DNA from: an uncultured Atopobium sp.
Lineage (GTDB): Bacteria > Actinomycetota > Coriobacteriia > Coriobacteriales > Atopobiaceae
Length of the DNA stretch: 6,449 bases
Assembly (NCBI GenBank): GCA_916720015.1
Contig: CAKAPZ010000056.1
Coordinates: 1 to 6,449 of the forward strand
Direction: 5' to 3'
Position 1 is the first letter of the stretch. Every line of letters starts with the position of its first letter. Shown here in pieces: positions 1 through 5,454 of the stretch. The notes under the pieces were generated by a model. The model worked only from the letters and a program-made list of their open reading frames with translations, did no database searches and was not told where the DNA came from. Both the position numbers and the translations under genes were made by a program.

Positions 1-479
1 GATGCAACTGCTGGCTCAACAACCTCAATGTGATAACCCAGGTTGTAAGCGTCCACTGCCGTGTGCAGCACGCAGATGTCGGTAAGAACACCAGTCAGGA
101 TAACCGTGTTAATGCCGCGCTCCCTCAGACGAATATCAAGATCAGTTCCCGAGAAGGACGAGTAGTGACGCTTGTCCATCCAGAACACATGACTATCGTC
201 TTTGTGCTGCTGATAAAAATCATTCAGAGGGCCAAACAGGTCTCTACCACTTGTGCCAATAATATTGTGAGGTGGGAAAAGCTTAGTCTCTGGATGGAAG
301 TTATCCTCTGGGTCGTGAGCATCAATAGCAAAGAAAATATAATCACCACGATCAAAAGCGCACCTTGTTGCCTCATAAATAGCATCTGAAATAGCCTGAG
401 CTGGCTTGCCTGCCGTCAGCTTTCCGTCATCTGCTACAAAATCGTAGGTGTAGTCAATCGAAATCAAAGCCTTCTGCAT
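1..479 (-). CDS. pncA: Nicotinamidase (isochorismatase-like cysteine hydrolase), 3' end outside the window
   Basis: The enzyme hydrolyses nicotinamide to nicotinate and ammonia in the cytoplasm, feeding the NAD salvage pathway. The frame is open from the ATG at 479 to the window edge: 159 residues of a family that usually has about 180-215. The catalytic triad is visible: Asp9 in ALISIDYTYDF, Lys103 in FWMDKRHYS, and the nucleophile Cys136 in GVLTDICVLHTA, where the VLT stretch carries the family's cis-peptide. Metal ligands are Asp53, His55, Glu64 and His71. From memory, these positions match the pneumococcal nicotinamidase number for number, and much of the surrounding sequence resembles that enzyme. 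The start is preceded by a purine-rich AAGAAAGAAG with a rather long spacing of about 11 nt. A terminator sits between this gene and the lipoprotein cluster upstream, so it is probably transcribed separately. No clear promoter was found. The missing end should hold about 30 residues. Confidence 0.95.
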   Translation of the reverse strand, partial: MQKALISIDYTYDFVADDGKLTAGKPAQAISDAIYEATRCAFDRGDYIFFAIDAHDPEDNFHPETKLFPPHNIIGTSGRDLFGPLNDFYQQHKDDSHVFWMDKRHYSSFSGTDLDIRLRERGINTVILTGVLTDICVLHTAVDAYNLGYHIEVVEPAVA

Positions 480-520
480 GATAGATCACGCTTCTTTCTT
501 AAGCTCAAAAGAGCAGTCAG

Positions 521-557
521 TAAAAGAATAGACGCCACCATTGTACAGGTGACGTCT
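521..557 (-). terminator. Rho-independent terminator ending the lipoprotein cluster
   Basis: A 10-bp stem (arms 530-539 and 548-557) encloses an 8-nt loop. Read on the minus strand, the hairpin is followed by a T-rich tail (ATTCTTTTA, 529-521). The single imperfect pair is a G-U wobble in the minus-strand RNA but an A-C mismatch in the plus-strand RNA, which supports function on the minus strand. It lies about 65 nt past the stop of the last lipoprotein gene and 41 nt before the pncA start. The short T-tail makes it a moderate rather than strong terminator. Confidence 0.7.
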
Positions 558-622
558 CTGTATTCCACGCTTAACTCGCAAATGTTTTATGTGTACGTAC
601 TTGGTGCATTGCGACAGTCCAC

Positions 623-1573
623 TTACTTCTTCTGAGAAATAATTAGGTCAACGTTTTCTGTCTTAGTGTCTTCCATACTCTTACCGCCTTTGATGTGGTA
701 ATACTCAACAACTGCGTCTACCTCAGTCTGATCAGCAAGAGGCTTTTTCTGATTTGCACTATTAACTACAAATGCAAAGACTCTCTCGCCACGCTCAAGA
801 TAGTTAGAGTCGTAAGCCCATACAGAATTCTCAGAATTATCTAACTTAAAGGTGCAATTAACCCAGTTTTCAGACCTATTGATAATCTCAAAAACGTAAC
901 CTTCAGAGTAACCATCTGGGGATTTAGCAATACCAACATACCTGACATAAAGATCGTCATTATCGATAAGTACCTTGTCCACCTCGGTCTTTAGCTTAAA
1001 GCGCATCTTGTCTTCGCCCTTAGTAGAAGAGAAGTTATACGCAATGGTGCCCTTGTCTGCCATTGCGTCAAAAGGCTTGTACTTAAGGCTGGAATAATCA
1101 CCTGAGGTTTTAGTGATTTGCTTCAGAACTGCCTTGGAGCCATCGGAACCCTCAATAGTCATCTGGCCCGAGGAATCAACAGTTGCTGTGTAGCTTCCAG
1201 CGTTGCCAGCAAGAGTGATGGTAATCTTGCCATCGGCATCAACAGACCAGGTAAAGGGCTTCTGAGCACCAAAACGGATGAAATTGCCCGTGCCATCATC
1301 AGCAAAGTCATAGCCATAAATTGACTTCATGGATTCTACTGCCGTTGGGTAAACACTCTCGGGAATATCTCCCTGGCTAGGATCACTAATAGACTTTGCT
1401 TCCCAAACACCCACAAACGGAGCAAGAGCAGCTTTCTTCTCTTCTGCTTCCTTCTGAGCTGCAATCTCTTCAGGAGATGGTCCGCCGATGTTAGGAGTGC
1501 AAGCCGTAAACACAATGCTGGTAGAAAGCACAAGTGTAAGTACAAGCATAAAAAGTAGTCTACGCTGTTTCAA
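623..1573 (-). CDS. Lipoprotein, fourth (last) copy of the tandem paralogue array; TTG start
   Basis: This is a membrane-anchored, surface-exposed lipoprotein of unknown function, 316 residues long. A type II signal peptide (KQRR, then a hydrophobic stretch) ends in the lipobox VFTAC with Cys25 as the lipidation site. A charged linker rich in Glu, Lys and Ala spans about residues 35-51. Next comes a domain at about 53-154 with GVWEA, YDF.DDGTG and FTWSVDADGKI, which looks like a small lipocalin-like beta barrel. A second beta-rich domain at about 180-316 carries VLIDNDDLYVR, EGYVFEIIN and RGERVFAFVVN and may be Ig-like. The frame is open upstream to an ATG at 1657, but that start would bury the signal peptide behind 28 extra residues. 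The TTG at 1573 has GGAGG 7 nt upstream and gives Cys25, as in the three paralogues. The gene is separated from the upstream copy by 105 nt, the longest gap in the array, and is followed by a terminator. Confidence 0.88.
   Translation of the reverse strand: MKQRRLLFMLVLTLVLSTSIVFTACTPNIGGPSPEEIAAQKEAEEKKAALAPFVGVWEAKSISDPSQGDIPESVYPTAVESMKSIYGYDFADDGTGNFIRFGAQKPFTWSVDADGKITITLAGNAGSYTATVDSSGQMTIEGSDGSKAVLKQITKTSGDYSSLKYKPFDAMADKGTIAYNFSSTKGEDKMRFKLKTEVDKVLIDNDDLYVRYVGIAKSPDGYSEGYVFEIINRSENWVNCTFKLDNSENSVWAYDSNYLERGERVFAFVVNSANQKKPLADQTEVDAVVEYYHIKGGKSMEDTKTENVDLIISQKK
1419..1473 (-). repeat. 55-bp exact direct repeat, copy in the fourth lipoprotein gene
   Basis: These 55 bases are identical by eye to 2472-2526 and 4456-4510. 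They encode the charged linker from the EEIAAQ start to the ALAP end. Flanking codons differ between the genes, so conservation is sharper here than protein constraint alone would require. Confidence 0.9.
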
Positions 1574-1580
1574 GAAAGTC

Positions 1581-1585
1581 CCTCC
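1581..1585 (-). promoter_or_regulatory. Ribosome binding site that selects the TTG start at 1573
   Basis: GGAGG on the minus strand lies 7 nt before TTG, within the longer purine run GGAGGGA. The in-frame ATGs at 1657 and 1648 have no comparable site before them. This site is the main reason for preferring the TTG. Confidence 0.8.
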
Positions 1586-1599
1586 AACACCAAAGCTCT

Positions 1600-1662
1600 C
1601 TAGATTGACAATGTCTTTTCTTAGCGACACTTTTTTGGCAAAGTTCATTCTGCTCAATCTAG
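1600..1662. repeat. 9-bp perfect inverted repeat in the leader of the fourth lipoprotein gene
   Basis: CTAGATTGA at 1600-1608 and its exact reverse complement TCAATCTAG at 1654-1662 flank a 45-nt spacer, all within the 105-nt gap before the TTG start. In the minus-strand RNA the arms could close a long-loop stem upstream of the ribosome binding site. The other gaps in the array (47 and 53 nt) do not show it. It could be a regulatory leader, a remnant of rearrangement, or chance. Confidence 0.4.
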
Positions 1663-1678
1663 GTATCGTATGAGTGCA

Positions 1679-2626
1679 TTATTTATTCTGCGAAATCGTC
1701 AAATCAAACTGCTCGGTCTTCTCGTCTTCAAGACTGCTTCCATCTGCAACATGGGAATACTTAAAAGTTCCCTTAGCTTCAGAAAGCTTAGCCAGAGGTA
1801 CATCTGCGTTGGAGCTATTAACTACAAACTCATAGAATCTCTCACCAGGCTCAAGAACATTAAGAGCTGTTCCAAACACAGTGGAGTCCGAATTATCAAT
1901 ACTAAAGTCATATGAGGCCGTCTTATCGGACTTGTTGATTACCTCAAAAACATAACCTTCGGAAAGACCGCTTGGTGTTGTAGCAATTCCAACATATCTG
2001 ACGTACATGTCGTCATTATCAACAACAACCCTGTTGACCTCGGTAACTACCTTAAAATTCATGTAGAAGTCATCGTGGGAGGAATAATTTCCTCCAATAG
2101 TTCCCTTGCCCGTAAGTGCATCAAATGGAGCATATTTAAGAGAAGAGTAATCACCTGAGGTTTTAGTTACTTGGGTAAGCACTGCCTTGGAACCGTCAGA
2201 GCCCTCAATGGTCATCTGGCCTGAGGAATCAACGGTTGCTGTATAGCTTCCGGCGTTGCCAGCAAGGGTAATAGTAAGCTTTCCATTAGCATCAGCGGTC
2301 CAGGTAAAGGGCTTCTGAGCACCAAAACGGATGAATAGTCCAGTGCCGTCGTCGGAAAAGTCATAGCCGTAAATGGCCTGGAATGTGTCTCTTGCTGTTG
2401 GATAGACACTCTCGGGAATCTCGCCCTTCTTTGGATCACTAATAGACTTTGCTTCCCAAACGCCCACAAACGGAGCAAGAGCAGCTTTCTTCTCTTCTGC
2501 TTCCTTCTGAGCTGCAATCTCTTCAGCCGAAGGCCCACCAATGTTAGGAGTGCAAGCTGTAAACATAACACCAGCAGAGAGCGCCAAGACAAGCGCAAGA
2601 ACTGGTAGCAGTTTATGTTGTTTCAT
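1679..2626 (-). CDS. Lipoprotein, third copy of the tandem paralogue array
   Basis: This is a surface lipoprotein of 315 residues and unknown function. The signal peptide MKQHKLL plus hydrophobic core ends in the lipobox MFTAC with Cys25 lipidated, followed by TPNIGGPS as in the fourth copy. The Glu/Lys/Ala linker is at about 35-51. The lipocalin-like domain at about 53-154 shows GVWEAKSI, YDFSDDGTGLFIRFG and FTWTADANGKL. The C-terminal beta-rich domain has VVVDNDDMYVRYVGIA, EGYVFEVINKS and LEPGERFYEFVVN. A TTG directly precedes the ATG, but AAAGGA lies 6 nt before the ATG and only 3 nt before the TTG, so the ATG at 2626 is chosen. Near the N-terminus it is closest in DNA to the fourth copy: 94 nt aligned at 2433-2526 with one difference. 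It follows the upstream copy by 53 nt and is probably in the same transcript. Confidence 0.88.
   Translation of the reverse strand: MKQHKLLPVLALVLALSAGVMFTACTPNIGGPSAEEIAAQKEAEEKKAALAPFVGVWEAKSISDPKKGEIPESVYPTARDTFQAIYGYDFSDDGTGLFIRFGAQKPFTWTADANGKLTITLAGNAGSYTATVDSSGQMTIEGSDGSKAVLTQVTKTSGDYSSLKYAPFDALTGKGTIGGNYSSHDDFYMNFKVVTEVNRVVVDNDDMYVRYVGIATTPSGLSEGYVFEVINKSDKTASYDFSIDNSDSTVFGTALNVLEPGERFYEFVVNSSNADVPLAKLSEAKGTFKYSHVADGSSLEDEKTEQFDLTISQNK
2472..2526 (-). repeat. 55-bp exact direct repeat, copy in the third lipoprotein gene
   Basis: This is the same 55 bases as at 1419-1473 and 4456-4510. Identity with the fourth gene extends further: 2433-2526 matches 1380-1473 with one difference (2462 against 1409). 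Confidence 0.9.
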
Positions 2627-2679
2627 CAAGTGTCCTTTCAGTGGTAGTGGTGAGTACGCTGAAGATATGCGTTCTTTTG

Positions 2680-3615
2680 TTATTCAGACTTAGGAGGGAT
2701 GTTTAGGTCAAGCTGTACTTTCTCCCTTTCCGAAACAGGTGTATAGGTTGTTCCGTTATTGTAACCAATAGAAACCTGGGCTTTTGGATTGGAAAGTGCC
2801 ACAAGAGATCCAGGTGTCTGCGAGACATTAGGAACGAACAAATAGAACTTCTCACCAGGTTGTAAGGAGGCTTGACCAAAGGCATTCAGAGGACCAATTC
2901 TGTCTCCAAGAGAGAACTCTCCGTAAAATGACTCAGGACACTTGTTGATAATCTCAAATACGTAACCTTCTTGAGAGCTTCCCGGTACCTGAGCGATAGC
3001 ATACAGATTCATATACAGCTTATCTGTATCGATAAGAACTTTATTAACCTCTCGAGTTATTTCAAAATTCTTGAACTTGAGATCGTCATACCTAACCATG
3101 GTTGGTAGGGTACCTTTATTGGTAAGTTGGTCAAATGGCTGATAGGTAGCACTTGCATAGTCTCCAGCAGTAGTTGAAATCTGCTTAAGCTCGGCGTCAG
3201 TCTCATCGTCGCCTGTGCCCTTGAGCCTTAACCTGCCAGTCTCAGCGTCAATCTGTCCCGTAAAAGATCCCGCAGTTCCCTCAAGGGTAACTGTAATCTT
3301 TCCTTCTGCATCAACAGTCCAGGTAAAAGGCTTCATTATGCCAAAGCGAGTAAACAGACCAGTTCCATCCTCAGCAAAGCTGAAAGCATAAATTGCATGG
3401 AACTGCTCTTTATAATCATCGTAGGCTTCTCCCTCCCTCAGGTTTCCTAGTCCGGGTTCAAAGATGTCATAGGCTTCCCAAACACCTACGATCTGACCAG
3501 CAGACTTTTTGTTTCCTGCGGGACTGTTATCCCCTGATGAGCAGGCACTAAGCACTGCACTTACGGAAAGCACCAGTGCAAGCAGACATCCTAACAGCAT
3601 TTGACGCTTTTTCAT
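2680..3615 (-). CDS. Lipoprotein, second and most divergent copy of the tandem array
   Basis: This is a 311-residue surface lipoprotein of unknown function. The signal peptide MKKRQMLLG plus core ends in LSAC with Cys25 lipidated. The start at 3615 is preferred over the in-frame ATG at 3630 because GAAGAAGG lies just upstream and because Cys25 then matches the other copies; the longer start would add only five residues (MEEGL). This copy lacks the Glu/Lys/Ala linker and instead has a short Ser/Gly/Asn/Lys-rich stretch. It keeps GVWEA, the Asp-Gly-Thr-Gly turn, KPFTWTVDAEGKITVTL, VLIDTDKLYMN, EGYVFEIINK and LQPGEKFYLFVPN. Its surface loops differ strongly from the other three, and it carries an extra Cys in NKCPES. 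It lies 47 nt after the first copy and 53 nt before the third, consistent with one operon. It is either an older duplicate or one that escaped homogenisation. Confidence 0.87.
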   Translation of the reverse strand: MKKRQMLLGCLLALVLSVSAVLSACSSGDNSPAGNKKSAGQIVGVWEAYDIFEPGLGNLREGEAYDDYKEQFHAIYAFSFAEDGTGLFTRFGIMKPFTWTVDAEGKITVTLEGTAGSFTGQIDAETGRLRLKGTGDDETDAELKQISTTAGDYASATYQPFDQLTNKGTLPTMVRYDDLKFKNFEITREVNKVLIDTDKLYMNLYAIAQVPGSSQEGYVFEIINKCPESFYGEFSLGDRIGPLNAFGQASLQPGEKFYLFVPNVSQTPGSLVALSNPKAQVSIGYNNGTTYTPVSEREKVQLDLNIPPKSE

Positions 3616-3662
3616 AAGACCTTCTTCCATACGTGCAGCGATATAAAACTAACTTTTAACTG

Positions 3663-4610
3663 TTACTTGCTCTGTCTTGAAGGCAAATCAAACGTCACGG
3701 TTTTCTCGTCATTATGAAGGGCGCCATTGCTAGAGTGGTCATACTCAAGAGTGCCTTTTACATCTGTGACTTCAGAAAGTGACTTATCTCTACGTTGGTC
3801 ATTAAGAACATATTCATAGACTCTCTCACCTGGCTCTAACACGTTAAATCCATAAGCCCAATAGCCATCGGTTGGATCTTGAATAGTAAATTGATAGCCG
3901 GTTGTATAAGGAGTTCTATTAATAACCTCAAAGACATAGCCTTCAAAACCCTTGAGGTCTTTAAGGGAAGCGATGCCAATAAGCCTTACATAGAGCTCAT
4001 CGGTATCAACAATGACCTGATCAAGCTCAGTGGTGATATTAAAGCGTAGTTTATTTTCATGCGATGACTTGTTTTTAGAAATATTGCCTGTTCCTGTTAG
4101 TGGATTGAATGGCTCATACCTAATATGAGAATAATCACCTGAGGTTGTACTTACCCGAGTAAGGATAGCTTTAGAACCATCAGAGCCTTCAACGGTCATC
4201 TGGCCTGAAGAATCAACGCTTGCTGTATAGCTGCCAGCATTGCCTGCAAGGGTGATAGTAAGCTTTCCATCGGCATCAACAGACCAGGTAAAGGGCTTCT
4301 GAGCGCCGAAGCGAACAAACAAACCAGTGCCATCGTCAGAGAAGTCATAACCATAAATTGCTAGATAAACATCTCTAACATCTTTGTACATGTCTTCAGT
4401 GACTGTACCATTTTTTTCATCCTCAATTGACTTGGCTTCCCAAATGCCTACATAAGGAGCAAGAGCAGCTTTCTTCTCTTCTGCTTCCTTCTGAGCTGCA
4501 ATCTCTTCAGGTGATGGTAAGCCAAAGTTAAAATTACACGCAGTAAATACAACACCTGATGAAAGTGCAAGGACCAATGCACAAGTCAGTGCTAGTTGGC
4601 GTCTTTTCAT
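3663..4610 (-). CDS. Lipoprotein, first (promoter-proximal) copy of the tandem array
   Basis: This is a surface lipoprotein of 315 residues and unknown function. The signal peptide MKRRQLALT plus core ends in VFTAC with Cys25 lipidated, followed by NFNFGLPS rather than the TPNIGGPS seen in the third and fourth copies. The Glu/Lys/Ala linker is encoded by a 55-bp stretch identical to those two copies. The lipocalin-like domain (about 53-154) has GIWEAKSI, YDFSDDGTGLFVRFG and FTWSVDADGKL. The C-terminal domain has VIVDTDELYVRLIGIA, EGYVFEVINR and LEPGERVYEYVLN. The ATG at 4610 has AAAGGA 6 nt upstream, the same arrangement as in the third copy. It is the first gene of the minus-strand run and diverges from the membrane-protein gene at 4746. 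Ligand or partner cannot be predicted. Confidence 0.9.
   Translation of the reverse strand: MKRRQLALTCALVLALSSGVVFTACNFNFGLPSPEEIAAQKEAEEKKAALAPYVGIWEAKSIEDEKNGTVTEDMYKDVRDVYLAIYGYDFSDDGTGLFVRFGAQKPFTWSVDADGKLTITLAGNAGSYTASVDSSGQMTVEGSDGSKAILTRVSTTSGDYSHIRYEPFNPLTGTGNISKNKSSHENKLRFNITTELDQVIVDTDELYVRLIGIASLKDLKGFEGYVFEVINRTPYTTGYQFTIQDPTDGYWAYGFNVLEPGERVYEYVLNDQRRDKSLSEVTDVKGTLEYDHSSNGALHNDEKTVTFDLPSRQSK
4456..4510 (-). repeat. 55-bp exact direct repeat, copy in the first lipoprotein gene
   Basis: This is the same 55 bases as in the third and fourth genes. The second gene, which lies between the first and third, has no equivalent. On both sides similarity drops to ordinary paralogue level. 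Confidence 0.9.
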
Positions 4611-4640
4611 TAAGCATCCTTTCGATAGGTGGGGTGCAAA

Positions 4641-4669
4641 ATTAAAAAATTTAAGACCGTACTATCCAA
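4641..4669 (-). promoter_or_regulatory. Candidate promoter for the lipoprotein array
   Basis: On the minus strand TTGGAT (4669-4664) and TTTAAT (4646-4641) are separated by 17 nt. The -10 matches consensus at five of six positions, the -35 at only three. The predicted start would leave a leader of about 25 nt before the ATG at 4610. A second -35-like TTGAGA at 4691-4686 has no good -10 at normal spacing. The assignment is tentative. Confidence 0.3.
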
Positions 4670-4680
4670 TATGTTACAAT
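4651..4680 (+). promoter_or_regulatory. Candidate promoter for the two-segment membrane protein gene
   Basis: TTAAGA (4651-4656) and TACAAT (4675-4680) are 18 nt apart, and TG at 4672-4673 makes an extended -10 (TGnTACAAT). Transcription would begin near 4687, leaving a leader of about 60 nt. The elements overlap the candidate promoter on the opposite strand. Confidence 0.5.
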
Positions 4681-4693
4681 AAATCTCTCAAAT

Positions 4694-4712
4694 AGGATAA
4701 TTCTTTTATCCT
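4694..4712 (+). other. Small hairpin in the leader of the membrane protein gene
   Basis: AGGATAA (4694-4700) pairs perfectly with TTATCCT (4706-4712) around a 5-nt loop. It lies in the predicted 5' leader, 20 nt before the AGGAGG ribosome binding site. It is A/T-rich with no T-run after it, so it is not a terminator. It could be an mRNA-stabilising 5' hairpin or an operator-like dyad. Confidence 0.4.
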
Positions 4713-4745
4713 GAACGGTTCTACCAGCTAAAAGGAGGACGATTT

Positions 4746-5345
4746 ATGTCGCTTCCAACTCCACCAGAAGCACCACAAAAACCCGCTCAAAAACAGGAAA
4801 TTCCAGGTAACGTTTATCTTTACGATAAAAACGACACCTCCCCAATTCCTCTTACTTACGATGTAATTGATTTTGGTAAACCTCAGGGAGGCGCTAGTCC
4901 TCTTGTTGGTTGGGCAACTGGTGCGTTTTTTGCTGTTGGCGGCCTCTGGAATTTCTTTAATTTAAATGGTGAGGGCACCATTTTTGCAGGAATTCTTTTG
5001 TGCGCCATTGGTGGCCTACTTATTGCAGCTGGTTTCTTTATGAATGGCTATAGCATTATTGCTAATGCAAGCGGATTCAGGTCTGGAACAGCTAATAGCG
5101 GAGAAGTTACTGAGTGGCCTGTTGATCGTGGTTACTTTACTGTTAAGGTCCGCCTTGGTACTAACAAGACGGCTCGCATGGCTATGAACAGCGCAACTCT
5201 AACTATTACTAGACCAGATAACCTTCCTCTTTCTGTCCAGCAAGTTACTTTCACAGGTTCTAACACTGCTGAACTTAGGCAGCGCTGTGAAGTACAGGCT
5301 GACCGTATCTGGAATTGGGCTGTTGCAAAGGGATATATCTTTTAG
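4746..5345 (+). CDS. Unrecognised membrane protein with two transmembrane segments
   Basis: I do not recognise this 199-residue protein. The N-terminus (about 1-20) is rich in Pro, Gln and Lys and probably disordered. Two hydrophobic helices follow at about 53-72 and 79-98, joined by a short loop (NLNGEG), giving a helical hairpin. The rest (about 100-199) is soluble, with beta-strand-like stretches (YFTVKVRLG, ATLTITR) and an amphipathic C-terminal end rich in Arg and Trp. There is no signal-peptidase site and no catalytic motif that I can see. The start is secure: AGGAGG at 4733-4738 lies 7 nt before the ATG. It stands alone on the plus strand, divergent from the lipoprotein array and convergent with the LPXTG gene, and a shared terminator follows. 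A role linked to the lipoproteins is possible only by proximity. Confidence 0.85.
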   Translation: MSLPTPPEAPQKPAQKQEIPGNVYLYDKNDTSPIPLTYDVIDFGKPQGGASPLVGWATGAFFAVGGLWNFFNLNGEGTIFAGILLCAIGGLLIAAGFFMNGYSIIANASGFRSGTANSGEVTEWPVDRGYFTVKVRLGTNKTARMAMNSATLTITRPDNLPLSVQQVTFTGSNTAELRQRCEVQADRIWNWAVAKGYIF

Positions 5346-5388
5346 AGTTTCCTAAAAGCTCGTTTAACCGCGAGCCACAAGTTACCTT

Positions 5389-5434
5389 AAAAAGAAACGC
5401 CTCTAGAAAATCTTATTTCCAGAGGCGTATTTAT
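5389..5434. terminator. Bidirectional Rho-independent terminator between convergent genes
   Basis: Arms 5397-5409 and 5416-5428 form a 13-position stem with one imperfect pair and a 6-nt loop. On the minus strand the hairpin is followed by TTTCTTTTT (5397-5389), a good U-tract ending the LPXTG operon. On the plus strand it is followed by TATTTATTA, a weaker tract ending the membrane-protein gene. The imperfect pair is a G-U wobble only in the minus-strand RNA, which also suggests the stronger action is on that strand. A separate 5-bp stem (GCTCG/CGAGC, 5358-5375) just after the plus-strand stop may add to 3'-end structure. Confidence 0.85.
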
Positions 5435-5454
5435 TACGTATTAACTCTTGCAGT

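Noticed and set aside
30..389. Open frame of 119 codons on the plus strand
   Set aside because: It is antisense to the nicotinamidase frame, which has all catalytic residues; the plus-strand product has no family features and no ribosome binding site.
587..605. GTACGTAC palindrome in the gap after the array
   Set aside because: It is a short self-complementary 8-mer with no loop and no conserved context; it is expected by chance.
2212..2598. 128-codon minus-strand frame inside the third lipoprotein gene
   Set aside because: It is a frame-shifted reading of the conserved lipoprotein sequence. The similar product at 1336-1545 exists only because the two genes share DNA in that region.
3616..3630. 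Upstream ATG adding MEEGL to the second lipoprotein
   Set aside because: The purine run needed as the ribosome binding site would lie inside this extension, and the internal ATG gives Cys25 as in the other three copies.
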